Source: a virus
Length of the DNA stretch: 49,069 bases
Strand: one strand, 5' to 3'
Virus record (IMG/VR): IMGVR_UViG_3300030389_004018
Location: 1 to 49,069 of that record
Both the position numbers and the translations under genes were made by a program. Shown in pieces: positions 32,313 to 43,100 of the stretch (the first letter of the stretch is position 1; every line of letters begins with the position of its first letter). The notes under the pieces were generated by a model. It was not told the origin of the DNA, did not search any database, and saw nothing but the letters and a program-made list of their open reading frames with translations.

Positions 32313-32698
32313 TGAGCGATTTTATGTCACAATCATACCATGATGTCATGGAAGTATATAAAAGACCCATGAGCGTCAAATACATACCCACATTTTTCTG
32401 GGCAATTGTATGTGTCTTTTCATTTTCACTGGCATTTCCAGTTCTTGCACATGCATATGAATCAGAACCTGTTATTTGGGTTCAAGTTCCACAGTGGACA
32501 GATGACTGGGCAGTTTGTGCAGTGGATATTCCTGATGCAGCATGTCATTGGTATGTTGCAAATGCAGATAACACATTTGGAGAAGGATTCGACTGGGAAG
32601 AAGCTCCTTGGTTTGATGTTAATGGATTAAATGACGTGGCACCAATACAAAAAGAAACAGTAGTTCAGCATCTACAGGAAGTTAGTTATAAAAAATGA
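32312..32698 (+). CDS. Membrane-anchored or exported hypothetical protein
   Basis: Encodes 128 residues. A polar start (1-24) precedes a hydrophobic segment (about 26-45, PTFFWAIVCVFSFSLAFPVL) ending AHA, compatible with a signal peptide or an anchor. The following lumen- or periplasm-side domain is acidic, rich in Trp and Asp, with two Cys (AVCAV and AACHW). It is part of the hli operon by overlaps. Function unknown. Confidence 0.7.
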   Translation: MSDFMSQSYHDVMEVYKRPMSVKYIPTFFWAIVCVFSFSLAFPVLAHAYESEPVIWVQVPQWTDDWAVCAVDIPDAACHWYVANADNTFGEGFDWEEAPWFDVNGLNDVAPIQKETVVQHLQEVSYKK

Positions 32699-32799
32699 GT
32701 TATTACGATGTATTTTTAATGTTCATATCGATATTTTCTGGAACTGTATTAATGACTACAGTTGCAGTTGTGATGATGTCTGCTATGATAGATAGATAA
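32695..32799 (+). CDS. 34-residue membrane peptide
   Basis: MSYYDVFLMFISIFSGTVLM then TTVAVVMMSAMIDR: one long membrane helix rich in Met. ATGA overlap with the previous stop. Function unknown. Confidence 0.55.
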   Translation: MSYYDVFLMFISIFSGTVLMTTVAVVMMSAMIDR

Positions 32800-32815
32800 T
32801 AAAAACAATTATCTT

Positions 32816-32980
32816 ATGTCAGAATATTCAGAACACGTAAATGATCTGTGGGAAGACATGGATCGTCTAAATGCCATGTATGAAGAACTTATGTGGGATA
32901 ATGAAGATGTATTAGAATTTGTTGCAGATTATAAAAATAATCAAATCATTATTAGGAATAGAACACAAGATATTGTATAA
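32816..32980 (+). CDS. Small acidic protein (54 aa)
   Basis: ATG 32816 to TAA 32980 encodes MSEYSEHVNDLWEDMDRLNA onward to NRTQDIV, an acidic, helical, soluble protein. It follows the membrane peptide by 16 nt. Function unknown. Confidence 0.6.
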   Translation: MSEYSEHVNDLWEDMDRLNAMYEELMWDNEDVLEFVADYKNNQIIIRNRTQDIV

Positions 32981-32995
32981 ATTACAACAGTATGC

Positions 32996-33003
32996 TATAA
33001 ATA
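32996..33003 (+). promoter_or_regulatory. T4-type late promoter box TATAAATA
   Basis: Perfect TATAAATA located 21 nt before ATG 33025, in the gap between the two small soluble genes. Confidence 0.6.
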
Positions 33004-33024
33004 TTGTAGTTGCAAGGTGTTTCT

Positions 33025-33189
33025 ATGAATGGTAGAATAGACAAAGTAGCCATGCTTGGCAAGGTTATGAGAATCAAAGATGGTATTCATCGGCATCAGT
33101 GGTATCCTCACTGGCATGAAAATGAAAGAGTAGCAGCACAATTAGCACTAAACAATGTGCTCGATGTATTAGACGAGTATTGGGAATAG
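33025..33189 (+). CDS. Small hypothetical protein (54 aa)
   Basis: ATG 33025 to TAG 33189, with AAGGTG upstream. MNGRIDKVAMLGKVMRIKDG is followed by a His/Trp-rich stretch (IHRHQWYPHWHENE) and an acidic helix. The four closely spaced His could bind metal; this is a guess. Its stop touches the psbA -35. Confidence 0.6.
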   Translation: MNGRIDKVAMLGKVMRIKDGIHRHQWYPHWHENERVAAQLALNNVLDVLDEYWE

Positions 33190-33218
33190 TTGACGGATAT
33201 GTAAAGTTATGTTATAAT
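33190..33218 (+). promoter_or_regulatory. Sigma70-like promoter of psbA
   Basis: TTGACG (33190-33195), 17-nt spacer, TATAAT (33213-33218). RNA would start near 33225, giving a leader of about 180 nt. Confidence 0.8.
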
Positions 33219-33224
33219 AAATAA

Positions 33225-33406
33225 CGAAAGGTGGTGTTTTCCACACAATACAAAGGACTCGAAAGGATCGTAACCCTGCGTACAACTGCTCTTAAACCGA
33301 GACCTATAGGCAGTCTAATACTTCGTCTCTCATATCCATCAGTGAAGGGATTGATGGAAATATAAGTTTCGCTCTACCCTTTGAGCCCTACTTATTCAAC
33401 GTCCTA
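33225..33406 (+). ncRNA. Structured psbA leader RNA with two possible pseudoknots
   Basis: Two pairs of interleaved stems can be drawn: ACTGC (33285-33289) with GCAGT (33310-33314) crossed by GAGAC (33299-33303) with GTCTC (33325-33329), and TCCATCA (33335-33341) with TGATGGA (33352-33358) crossed by AAGGG (33345-33349) with CCCTT (33377-33381). Conserved psbA leader RNAs (PhotoRC classes) are known in cyanophages; membership was not tested. No clear ribosome binding site precedes the psbA ATG. Confidence 0.55.
33250..33282 (+). repeat. Leader element shared with the 12560 gene (copy 2)
   Basis: 33 nt identical to 12455-12486 apart from one extra G in CGAAAGGATCG. It lies about 25 nt into the predicted psbA transcript, before the pseudoknot region. 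Confidence 0.85.
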
Positions 33407-34495
33407 ATGACAACTTCAAATTTAACACGCAGACAAGGTGGACTCCTACAGGGATGGCCTGAGTTCTGTGAGTGGGTAACATCAACTAACAACAGACTTT
33501 ATGTTGGTTGGTTCGGTGTACTCATGATTCCATGCTTACTCACAGCAGCAGCATGCTTCATTGTTGCATTCATTGCAGCACCTCCAGTCGATATCGACGG
33601 AATCAGAGAACCTGTAGCAGGTGCTCTAATGTATGGTAACAACATCATCTCTGGTGCAGTTGTTCCTTCATCTAATGCTATTGGTCTACACTTCTACCCA
33701 ATTTGGGAAGCAGCAACAGTAGATGAATGGTTATACAATGGTGGTCCTTACCAACTTGTAATTTTCCACTTCCTAATTGGTATTTCTGCTTATATGGGCA
33801 GACAGTGGGAACTATCCTACAGATTAGGTATGCGTCCTTGGATATGTGTAGCATATTCAGCACCAGTATCTGCAGCATTTGCAGTATTCTTAGTGTATCC
33901 TTTTGGTCAGGGATCTTTCTCAGACGGAATGCCTCTAGGTATCTCAGGTACATTTAACTTCATGTTCGTATTCCAAGCAGAGCACAACATTCTAATGCAC
34001 CCATTCCACATGGCAGGTGTGGCAGGTATGTTCGGAGGAGCACTCTTCTCAGCAATGCACGGTTCACTTGTAACATCTTCTCTAATCAGAGAAACAACTG
34101 AGCAAGAATCTCAGAACTATGGTTACAGATTCGGACAAGAGGAAGAAACATACAACATCGTGGCAGCACACGGATACTTCGGTAGATTAATCTTCCAGTA
34201 TGCAAGTTTCAACAACTCAAGAAGTCTTCACTTCTTCCTTGCTGTATTCCCAGTTGTTTGTGTATGGTTAACATCTATGGGTATCTGCACAATGGCATTC
34301 AACCTTAACGGTTTCAACTTCAACCAATCAGTTGTTGATGCAAACGGTAAGATTGTTCCAACATGGGGTGATGTTCTAAACAGAGCAAACCTTGGTATGG
34401 AAGTTATGCACGAAAGAAATGCACACAACTTCCCATTAGACCTAGCATGTGCTGAGTCTACAGAGGTTGCACTAACTGCTCCAAGCATTGGTTAA
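33407..34495 (+). CDS. psbA: Photosystem II reaction-centre protein D1
   Basis: Encodes 362 residues, full-length D1 with a three-residue longer N-terminus than Synechocystis. Tyr-Z is Y164, its partner His is H193, the P680 ligand is H201, and the Mn-cluster D170 and E189 equivalents are D173 and E192. The residue equivalent to 130 is Q133, the low-light (D1:1) form. The C-terminal extension of 15 residues after A347 would be removed by the host processing protease. It replaces damaged host D1 during infection. Own promoter, leader and terminator. Confidence 0.98.
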   Translation: MTTSNLTRRQGGLLQGWPEFCEWVTSTNNRLYVGWFGVLMIPCLLTAAACFIVAFIAAPPVDIDGIREPVAGALMYGNNIISGAVVPSSNAIGLHFYPIWEAATVDEWLYNGGPYQLVIFHFLIGISAYMGRQWELSYRLGMRPWICVAYSAPVSAAFAVFLVYPFGQGSFSDGMPLGISGTFNFMFVFQAEHNILMHPFHMAGVAGMFGGALFSAMHGSLVTSSLIRETTEQESQNYGYRFGQEEETYNIVAAHGYFGRLIFQYASFNNSRSLHFFLAVFPVVCVWLTSMGICTMAFNLNGFNFNQSVVDANGKIVPTWGDVLNRANLGMEVMHERNAHNFPLDLACAESTEVALTAPSIG

Positions 34496-34521
34496 AACCA
34501 AAATCACTTCTTAATTTCATT

Positions 34522-34551
34522 TACCCCGAAAAAAATTTCGGGGTATTTTTT
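34522..34551 (+). terminator. Intrinsic terminator of psbA
   Basis: TACCCCGAAA pairs perfectly with TTTCGGGGTA around AAAA, followed by a T-run. It lies 27 nt after the psbA stop. Confidence 0.92.
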
Positions 34552-34575
34552 TCCTTTAAAGTATTTTTTTAGCAA

Positions 34576-34583
34576 GATAAATA
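34576..34583 (+). promoter_or_regulatory. T4-type late promoter box GATAAATA
   Basis: GATAAATA 11 nt before the first LamG-like gene ATG (34595), directly after the psbA terminator; it marks the switch to virion genes. Confidence 0.65.
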
Positions 34584-34594
34584 ATTAAAAAAAC

Positions 34595-35239
34595 ATGGCA
34601 GGTATATCAGGACCAAATATAGTAATGGACGGACTCGTGTTTGGTGTTGATGCCGCTAATAGTCAAAGTTATTCTGGTAGTGGAACCACATGGAACGACA
34701 TTAGTGGAAATGGAAATAATGGAACCTTATACAGTAGTCCGACTTTTAGTAATGATAATGGAGGAAAATTTAACTTTGAGTCTGCTGATTATGTAGATTG
34801 TGGATTTGTATTGAGTCAAACGGCATATACCAAATCAGCTTGGTTTAGACCAGAGTCAGCAACTGCAAATATAGTTTCAGGACCTTCTCAGCATGCATTT
34901 TGGATGGCTAACACTGATGATACAATACAATCAGGACATCAAGGTGCATGGACAACAGTATCACATACAGTTCCTTCAGGAAATATGTTGAACCAGTGGT
35001 GGAATGGTGCTGTCACATGGAATGATTCGACTGGATGGGTATTATATTTGAATGGAGTTCAGGTAGACACTAATTCTAATACTGCAGATCCAAATGGTAC
35101 TACCAGGGTTTACGTTGCTCGTTATGGTTCTGGTAATTACTTTGATGGTGACATTGCAGAAGTTCTAATATATAATAGAGCATTAACGGCAGCAGAAATT
35201 TTTCAAAATTATAAAGCACTTAAACCAAGGTATTTGTAA
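34595..35239 (+). CDS. LamG/concanavalin A-like domain protein, first of three
   Basis: Encodes 214 residues. The pattern VMDGLVFGVDAANSQSYSGS, WNDISGNGNNGTL, GKFNFE, WVLYLNGVQV and AEVLIYNRALTAAEI is that of a LamG/ConA-like jelly roll, which binds carbohydrates in many proteins. The late promoter and position beside the giant fibre point to a virion surface or fibre-associated role. It overlaps the next copy by one base (TAATG). Confidence 0.8.
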   Translation: MAGISGPNIVMDGLVFGVDAANSQSYSGSGTTWNDISGNGNNGTLYSSPTFSNDNGGKFNFESADYVDCGFVLSQTAYTKSAWFRPESATANIVSGPSQHAFWMANTDDTIQSGHQGAWTTVSHTVPSGNMLNQWWNGAVTWNDSTGWVLYLNGVQVDTNSNTADPNGTTRVYVARYGSGNYFDGDIAEVLIYNRALTAAEIFQNYKALKPRYL

Positions 35240-35982
35240 TGGCACTAATACACTCTCCTCGAACAGTTATTGATGGTCTTACTATATACATAGATCCAGC
35301 AAATATTAAAAGTTATCCTGGCAGTGGAACAACTTTAAAGGATTTGACCTCAAATGAATTAGATTTATCTGCCACAGGCACTTTGGATACAGCTACTGAT
35401 GCAAAGGCAGGAACAATTTATGATCTGAATGGGTCTAGTGCTATGCAAACTGTTACTTTTACTCCAATAAGTAGTTTAACGTGGTCTATCATATGGTGGA
35501 TAAGGAGCACTGGATCTCCACCTTCTAATTATAGAACTATAATTAGATTAATGGATAGTAATTCGGGAACAGGTTCAAATTATCCTGGTTATTATTGGAA
35601 CTGTGATAATAGAACAACGACAAACTCATATATTCATGAGTATCAAAAAGCTTGGAATGGAACTGATCAGCAACAAAGTTGGTCTGCAGCAAACATTGTT
35701 AATACAGCAGATTGGGGTAGTCAGGCATGGTTTTGTTGTGGAGTTTCTCACGATAAACCAGTTGGTGGTGATGGTGTTTTTAGAGGTTATAGAAATGGAT
35801 CAAAAGTAACAACTAGAACAAATTCACTTCCTCATGCTTATGGAAATATTAATCAACTTCGTTTTAATGTATCAAGCGGTAATTCAGTATACATGGGTGC
35901 TGTTTCACTTTATAATCGAGTATTAACAGACATAGAATTTAAACAAATTTTTGAAGAATTTAAAGTGAGGTTTGGTTACTAA
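35239..35982 (+). CDS. LamG/concanavalin A-like domain protein, second of three
   Basis: Encodes 247 residues. The same start pattern appears (VIDGLTIYIDPANIKSYPGS, LKDLTSNELDLS) with AVSLYNRVLTDIEFKQIF at the end. It is a paralogue of its neighbours, with diverged loops in the middle, where carbohydrate contacts usually lie. TAATG overlaps on both sides. Confidence 0.8.
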   Translation: MALIHSPRTVIDGLTIYIDPANIKSYPGSGTTLKDLTSNELDLSATGTLDTATDAKAGTIYDLNGSSAMQTVTFTPISSLTWSIIWWIRSTGSPPSNYRTIIRLMDSNSGTGSNYPGYYWNCDNRTTTNSYIHEYQKAWNGTDQQQSWSAANIVNTADWGSQAWFCCGVSHDKPVGGDGVFRGYRNGSKVTTRTNSLPHAYGNINQLRFNVSSGNSVYMGAVSLYNRVLTDIEFKQIFEEFKVRFGY

Positions 35983-36716
35983 TGGCAACAGTTTATAATA
36001 CAGAAATAGTCAGAGATGGTCTCACGTTTTATATGGATATGATGAATGCAAAAAGTTATTCTGGCACTGGAAATAAAATAAATGATTTGAGTGGTCTAGA
36101 AAAAAATGCAACTATTTTCAATAATCTACCATTTGATTCTAGTCAAAATGGTGGAGCTTTTAATTTTCAGGCAGATTCAAGTGAATATATCAGAATAGAT
36201 TCAGATTTTTTAATACCATCATCAGCATCTGGCCATAATTCACTTAGAGAACCGTTTACTTTAAGTATGTGGATACAAAGAATCGGGGGAGGAACTATTG
36301 TTTCTAGAGCATCTGGTAATCGTTCACTACAAATGAGATTTGCTGGTGGAGGAACAGCAGGTGGTAAAATAGCATTAGTTAATTCAATGCATGAGAATAT
36401 TGGAACTTTTGATAATAGTGCGTTAAAGCAGAACCAAACTTATAATATTACTCTTACCAGAGAGGCTTCAGGTGTTACATCAACCTTCAAACTTTATATG
36501 AATGGAACCACAACAAATCCCGACGATGGAACAACAATAGGCACTCTTACCTACACAAGTCTTTTTAATGCTGATACAGACACAATTGGTAGAAACCCGA
36601 ATGGTGAGCCAGTTAATGCATACGTATATGCAGTTTCTTCTTATTCAAGAGTGCTTACAGATGTAGAGATTTTACAAAATTTCAATGCACTTAAGCATAG
36701 ATATTCGAATGTCTAG
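35982..36716 (+). CDS. LamG/concanavalin A-like domain protein, third of three
   Basis: Encodes 244 residues: VRDGLTFYMDMMNAKSYSGT, INDLSGLEKNATIF, FTLSMWIQRIGGGT and SSYSRVLTDVEILQNF. The fold pattern is the same as in the other two. The triplication looks like tandem duplication followed by divergence. Likely function is receptor binding or decoration (inference). Confidence 0.8.
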   Translation: MATVYNTEIVRDGLTFYMDMMNAKSYSGTGNKINDLSGLEKNATIFNNLPFDSSQNGGAFNFQADSSEYIRIDSDFLIPSSASGHNSLREPFTLSMWIQRIGGGTIVSRASGNRSLQMRFAGGGTAGGKIALVNSMHENIGTFDNSALKQNQTYNITLTREASGVTSTFKLYMNGTTTNPDDGTTIGTLTYTSLFNADTDTIGRNPNGEPVNAYVYAVSSYSRVLTDVEILQNFNALKHRYSNV

Positions 36717-36768
36717 ATATACGTAAAAGTTTTCTAAACTTCTAAATAAAATTAACTTACAATTTTAT

Positions 36769-37140
36769 ATGGGTATTCTCCAGTCATCTAAAGCTTATGT
36801 TTTTAATTTACAGACAACGAGTTCAGCAGAGGCAAAACGATTATGGAGGAGGGATATAAAAGAAAAATGGCACTATGAATGTGCCTATTGTGGGAATAAA
36901 AATAATCTGACAATTGATCATGTAGTTCCAAGATGCAAAGGTGGAACAGATTTTACGAAGAATGTTGTATGCTGTTGCAACACTTGTAATCAAAGAAAGG
37001 GGCATGAATCTTGGGAAGATTGGTATTTTAATCAGGAATTTTTTAATATGAATCGATATAATAAAATTCAAGAGTGGATGAAACCTGACCCTGTTAAAAA
37101 CTTATTCTTATATAAACCAAGAAGAAATAATTTAACATAA
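36769..37140 (+). CDS. HNH endonuclease
   Basis: Encodes 123 residues with C38-x2-C41 (ECAYCG), LTIDHVVPRCKGG holding the DH pair (D50, H51), and CCCNTCNQRKG near 68-78, the standard zinc-HNH core. Freestanding HNH genes in T4-like phages are usually homing endonucleases. It sits between the LamG genes and the giant fibre gene, a possible target of its spreading. Confidence 0.88.
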   Translation: MGILQSSKAYVFNLQTTSSAEAKRLWRRDIKEKWHYECAYCGNKNNLTIDHVVPRCKGGTDFTKNVVCCCNTCNQRKGHESWEDWYFNQEFFNMNRYNKIQEWMKPDPVKNLFLYKPRRNNLT

Positions 37141-37146
37141 TAAATA
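37139..37146 (+). promoter_or_regulatory. T4-type late promoter box AATAAATA
   Basis: AATAAATA overlapping the HNH stop, 49 nt before the giant fibre ATG (37196). Confidence 0.5.
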
Positions 37147-37152
37147 TATCAG

Positions 37153-37166
37153 ACAGTATATACTGT
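37153..37166 (+). repeat. Perfect 14-bp palindrome
   Basis: ACAGTATATACTGT lies in the giant fibre leader and is followed by seven T. It could be a weak terminator for the HNH gene (5-bp stem, 4-nt loop) or an operator-like site. Confidence 0.35.
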
Positions 37167-37195
37167 TTTTTTGTGGTACATACCGAATAGAATAA

Positions 37196-40100
37196 ATGGC
37201 GACGCCAATACGAATAAAAAGATCTGCGGTATCTGGAAAGAGACCACAGTTAACAGATTTACAGGTAGGAGAATTAGCGCTTAATACTTATGATGGATCT
37301 CTTTTCACTGAGAGAGATACTGGTGGAGTTGGAATTGCAACAACTGTAAGTAATCTTACACCATGGACGGAAAGTTATGGTGCATCTTCAATAAGTTACT
37401 TAAATTCGGTTGGAATTGGAACCACTAATCCAGTAGCAAAATTAGATGTTACTGGAGATTCAACCTTTACTGGCAGCATGACTGTTGCGAATGGAAATAT
37501 TATAGGAGATGATGTAACAAATATAAGTGGTATTAATTCAGTAACTGCAACATCATTCTTTGGTGATGGTTCTGGATTAACTAATACTGGTGCAGTATTA
37601 AGTGCAGCATCTGGTTCTCAAAGATTAGTTTTAACAAGTCTTACATCAGGTATTATGACAACCACTGCAACCGATGCAGATTTGTCTTTCAATGCTACGA
37701 GTAATTTATTAAGTGCAGGAAACGCTCAGTTTGATGGTAATGTTTCTATTGGTGGGACATTAACATACGAAGACGTAACTAATATAGATGCAGTTGGATT
37801 AATTACTGCTCAGAGTGGTATTGATGTTACTGGAGGTTCTGTAAGAATTGGTGATAATGCGAGTTATACCGCAAATAGTAATGGTGATAATCTAGTAATT
37901 GGTAGTTTATCTGGTAATCATGGAATTACAATAATCTCTAATAATACTATTTCTAATAACGCTGCAAGTTTATTTTTTGGAGATTCTGGTTCTCCGATAG
38001 CTGGGGCAATTCGATATTTTCATGCTTCTAATTACATGATGTTCCGTGTTGCTGGTGGTGAAAGACTTCGCATCACAGGAACAGGTCACATTGGTATTAA
38101 CAGCTCTTCTCCAACACACGAGTTAGAAGTTCTTGGAGATAGTTCATTAAAAGGTAATTTAAATGTAACAGGTGTTTCAACATTCTCTAATAAAATAGTC
38201 GTAGATACCAGTAGTATATCAGAATTTAAAGGTAATGGAAGAATAAAAATAAGTGGTGCTTCTCAAACCACCAAATTACATTTACAGAGAGGCAGCACTT
38301 CCGATGTTGCAATGAGATTTGAAAATAACCATGGTAGTATTTACGCTGGACTCGCTGCTGGTTTTAATAACAACCAAAGATTTATTATTGGACTAGATGC
38401 TGATTTATCTAATGATCCAATATTAATAGCTAATGAAACTAAGCATGTAATTGTTGGAAGTTCTACTACTGGTGTAACTCTTAGTGGTGCAACAGGTGAT
38501 TTCAAGGCAACTGGTATAGCAACAATCGGAACTGGTGTTACTGTATTAACAAATGGAAATGTATCCATTGGTGGAACCTTAGAACTTTTCAATACAACAG
38601 GAAACCCAAATAATCATCCATCGGAAATTAAACTAAGTACTTTTTCAATAGGTCAGCATAATAATGTTGGCACTATGAAAATCATGAATAATAATGCCAC
38701 AGGGACGTTAATTATTGGTGCTGGTGGTGGAGGAGGATATGGTGGTATTACCCTATTCAATAAAAACTTAAATGCTAAGTATCTGCAAGCAAATAATGAG
38801 GGATCTGTTGATTTATATCATGATGGTGATTTACGTTTTGGGACGACTGGTTATGGAGTTACAGTCTTTGGTACTACTGAAACTCAACAATTAAATGTAA
38901 CTGGATTCACAACATTATCTACTGGCACCAAATTCTTCCAACATACACCACGAATTGAGATGCAGGGTAATAGCACTGCACAATTCCAACTTACAAATGC
39001 AACCTCTGGCACCACTCTTAATGATGGAATGGTAATGGGATTTTCATCTAGTAGTAAAGTTGGTTTTATCAATGTAAATGAGAGTGCTCATGGATTTATA
39101 TTAAAAACTAGTGGAAATGCAACTACTGCTGAGAGAATTAATATTTCTGGTGTTGGAACAGTAAGCATAAGAAAAGGCACCACTGAAGAAATGATTACTG
39201 CAAGACCAGATGGAGCTGTTGAATTATATCATGATAATGTCAAGCGTCTTGCGACCACAAATTCGGGAGTTGATATAACTGATAATTTAAATGTTTCTGG
39301 TGTATCAACATTTAATAATCAGATATTTACAAATAAAATATCAAATTCAGGTATAATAACCTCAAATATGATTCATCTCACAGGTGGATCATTTACTGCT
39401 CCCGCTCCTGGTGGTGATACAAGAAATGATACTGCAATTGTTGTAAATGAAAACTTTGGCATTTATGCATTAGAATTACAAGTAGGTTCAGGTAATAATG
39501 ATAAATTTTTAAGAAGAATTATTGAAAAAGAAAATAATATTCTAACCATAGGTCAGGATGATACCTCTCTCTTTGCTGCAATAAACATAAGACCAGGTAA
39601 TACTGGAACTGTAAGTATTGGAAATAGTGGTGCAGTCAGTCTGGTAGGAGTATCTGAGGATGGAACTACTGCCGAAATAGAAAAATTAAGAACTGTTGGA
39701 TCTGGAATTACAGTTTTTGGAACAACCGAAACTCAAAAATTAAATGTTACTGGTGTTTCTACCTTTGTAGGAAATGCTCAGTTTAATGGTAATATCGGTA
39801 TCGGAACTACTAATCCACAGCAAGAACTTCATATACAAAATAATGTTCCTATCATAAGATTCACAAAACAAAATGGAACAACAGACAATAAAGACTGGAA
39901 TATTGGTGCTGGAACTCCTCAAATTTTAAGAATACAAGCAATCAGAGATGATGGTGGTGGTGGTGGACAATTATTTGATTTTTATAGAAATGCTGGTGAT
40001 GTAGAAGAATTCCGTGGAAAATCAGGAGCTGCTTATTGGTTTACAATAAACAATGATACTAGAAGAGTCGGTATTGGAACTGATAATCCACAAGCACTAT

Positions 40101-43100
40101 TAGATGTTTCGTCAGACAGTCCTAATCTTAGAATAACAGATTTGAATAGTTTGGTTGGTGCTGGTAATACATCATATACTCAATTAGCAAATTTAAATGG
40201 AAATACTTATGTTTATACGAGAGCAAATGAGAATAATGGTAGTTATCTAATAGGTGGTCATGGTAATGGTGTATTTGACGAGTTTATTCGCATTACATCA
40301 GCAGGTAATGTTGGTATCGGAACTGCTAATCCACTTGGAACTGGTGCACTCGCAAATAATACTGCAACACTAGCAGTTGGTATTTTAACTGCAAATACAA
40401 TTTATGGAAATGTCGTTGGTGGTCTCTCTCCTACTGGAGACGTATTTATCGGTGGTAATTTAGATGTAGACGGACAAACAGATCTAGATGTATTAAATGT
40501 TTCAGATACGGCAACATTTACTGGAAATGTAAGTGCTTCAAATTTAATAGTATCACGTGATGGAAATGCAAATATTAGTTTAGTAGATACTGGGCATGGA
40601 TTTAGTGCTTCAACTATTGGAATATCAAATGGTGGTCGAGATTTAGCCATAACAGCACCAAGAGATATACGTTTAAAACCTTCAGGTGGTGAGGATGGGA
40701 TAGTTATTGAAAACGGCGGAGCCGTGGAATTGTATCACAATAATGTCAAGAAAGCAGAAACATCAGTAGGCGGACTTCAAATAACAGGAACTACTGATAC
40801 TGATCAGTTAAATGTATCAGGTGTTTCAACATTCGTGGGTAATGCTGAATTTAAAGGAAATGTATCAATCGCAGGTACATTAACCTATGAAGATGTAACA
40901 AATATAGATTCAATTGGTATTATAACAGCACAGACAGATATTCACGTTGGTGCAGGTATTTCAGTTGTTGGTGTTGGGTCTTTCGGTTCATTAGTAGTTG
41001 GTGGTGGGACAACATTACAAAGTTCTACAACTACAGGCACGGGTAAAGCATTAAGAATAATATCACCTTCAGGATATATTGAAGTTGGTGCACAAAATAC
41101 CAGTAACGCTCATTTCTATACAGATAGACAAAGGTTTTATTTTAATAAAAAAATAGTAGTTGATGGAGGTGCAATTGGTTCCTTCAATGAAGATTTAGTA
41201 CTTGTAACTGATGGAAGTGAAGAAAGAATAAGAATCAAAAATGATACAGGTCACGTTGGTATAAACAGCACAGAACCTGAAACAATGTTAGATGTCGTTG
41301 AAAGTTCTACAAGTCGAAATTGGACACCAACGAGTGGAGTTACGGCGTTATTTGAACGTAATAATGGTACTTTAATTACACTAGTTAGTAATAATAGTTC
41401 TGTTGTTGGAATTGATTTTGGTGATTCGAATGATAATAATGCTGGATTCATTCACTATGACCATAGTGATAATAGTATGTTCTTTAGAACAAATACTGAT
41501 GAACAACTTCGCATCACATCAACAGGTAATGTTGGTATCGGAACTGATAATCCCACAGAAAAACTTCATTTAGCAGCAGACTCTGCATTTCAAATTCTTT
41601 TAAAAAGAAGTGGTGCTTCTCCTAGTGAGGTAATATTCGGGAATGAAGGTAATACTGCCAGAATCTCAAATAATACAAATGGAATTGATTTTCGAACAGG
41701 TTCGACTCCATCATCTTCGATGCTTATTGACCAGAATGGTAAAGTCGGGATCGGAACTGATGATCCTGATGAGTTATTGGAATTAGGTGGAACTGACCCC
41801 GTATTAAAACTTCATGATGTTGCTGGAGGTTCAACTCACGGATTAAAGGTGAGTCATGACGGTGTAAATGCCACAATTAATTTAGAATCTGCTGGTTTAT
41901 TATCCATAAAACAAACAAATGGTAATGCTGCTGCTAATGGAATTGCATTTAATACAGGGAATGTTGATACAGAAAAAGTTCGCATCACAGGTATTGGTTC
42001 AGTTGGTATTGGAACCAATGATCCAGATGGTCAATTACACATTTCTTCTGGAGCAGGTGCTAATGGTGATTGTCGTGTTTATATTGAGGCAGACGCAAAC
42101 AATACTGACGAGGGAAGCAATCCATTTATTATCTTCAAAAATGATGGAGGTTATGAAAATGCTTCTGTTTGGTGTGGAAATGCTCCTGATGGAGAGGGTG
42201 CTAATGACAATAGTTTAAATCTTTCTGCAGCAACAGATGTTAATGGTGGTATTAGATTTTTCACTAGTGATACTGCTGGTGGTTGGGAAACTGCACCAGA
42301 AAGAGCTCGTATCACATCAGATGGAGAACTTTTAATAAATGCAGTCACTGAGAGATCATACGTTGATGGTGCTGGATATACTCAAACTCCAAAACTACAA
42401 GTAGAATCAAATAGTAATGTCGATACTGCAATATCATTAAGATATAATTCTGGTGGTGGTGCTGATGTTAGAAGAGCATCATTTATATTTGCAAGAACTG
42501 CCGATGGAACTGCAGTATCAAATGACAGTGTTTTAGGTGAAGTTCTCTTTATGGGAGAGGGCAACAGTACTCTGGAAAAAGCAGCATCCATTCGTGCAGA
42601 AGTTGATGGAACACCAGGCACAAATGATATGCCTGGTAGATTGATATTCTCTACAAGTGATGATGGTTCGGATTCTCCGACAGAAAGACTTCGCATTACA
42701 TCAACAGGTAATATCGGTATCGGAACTATTGATCCTGCATATACTTTAGATTTTGGTAAATCATCATCGTCAACAATCAGACTTGTAAGTGGAAATGATA
42801 AAACAGCAATACGTATTGGTGCTGGTGGTAACGCTAGTGATGTAACTTTAATTAGAGTTGATGGTGTAACTGCAAATCATGATGGGGAATCTGATGATAG
42901 TGCATCTGGGTTCTCATTTAAATATGTGGGATCAGGAGCTGGAGTTAATAATAGATTTTCAATTTGTCCAGATAATCAAACAGGGACACAATTTGAAGGA
43001 GTTACAGTTCTTCAAGATGGTAAAGTCGGTATCGGAACTGCTAGTCCTGATGCAATACTTCATGCAATAGGTGAGATTAAAGTTGATGCCTCTGATTATG

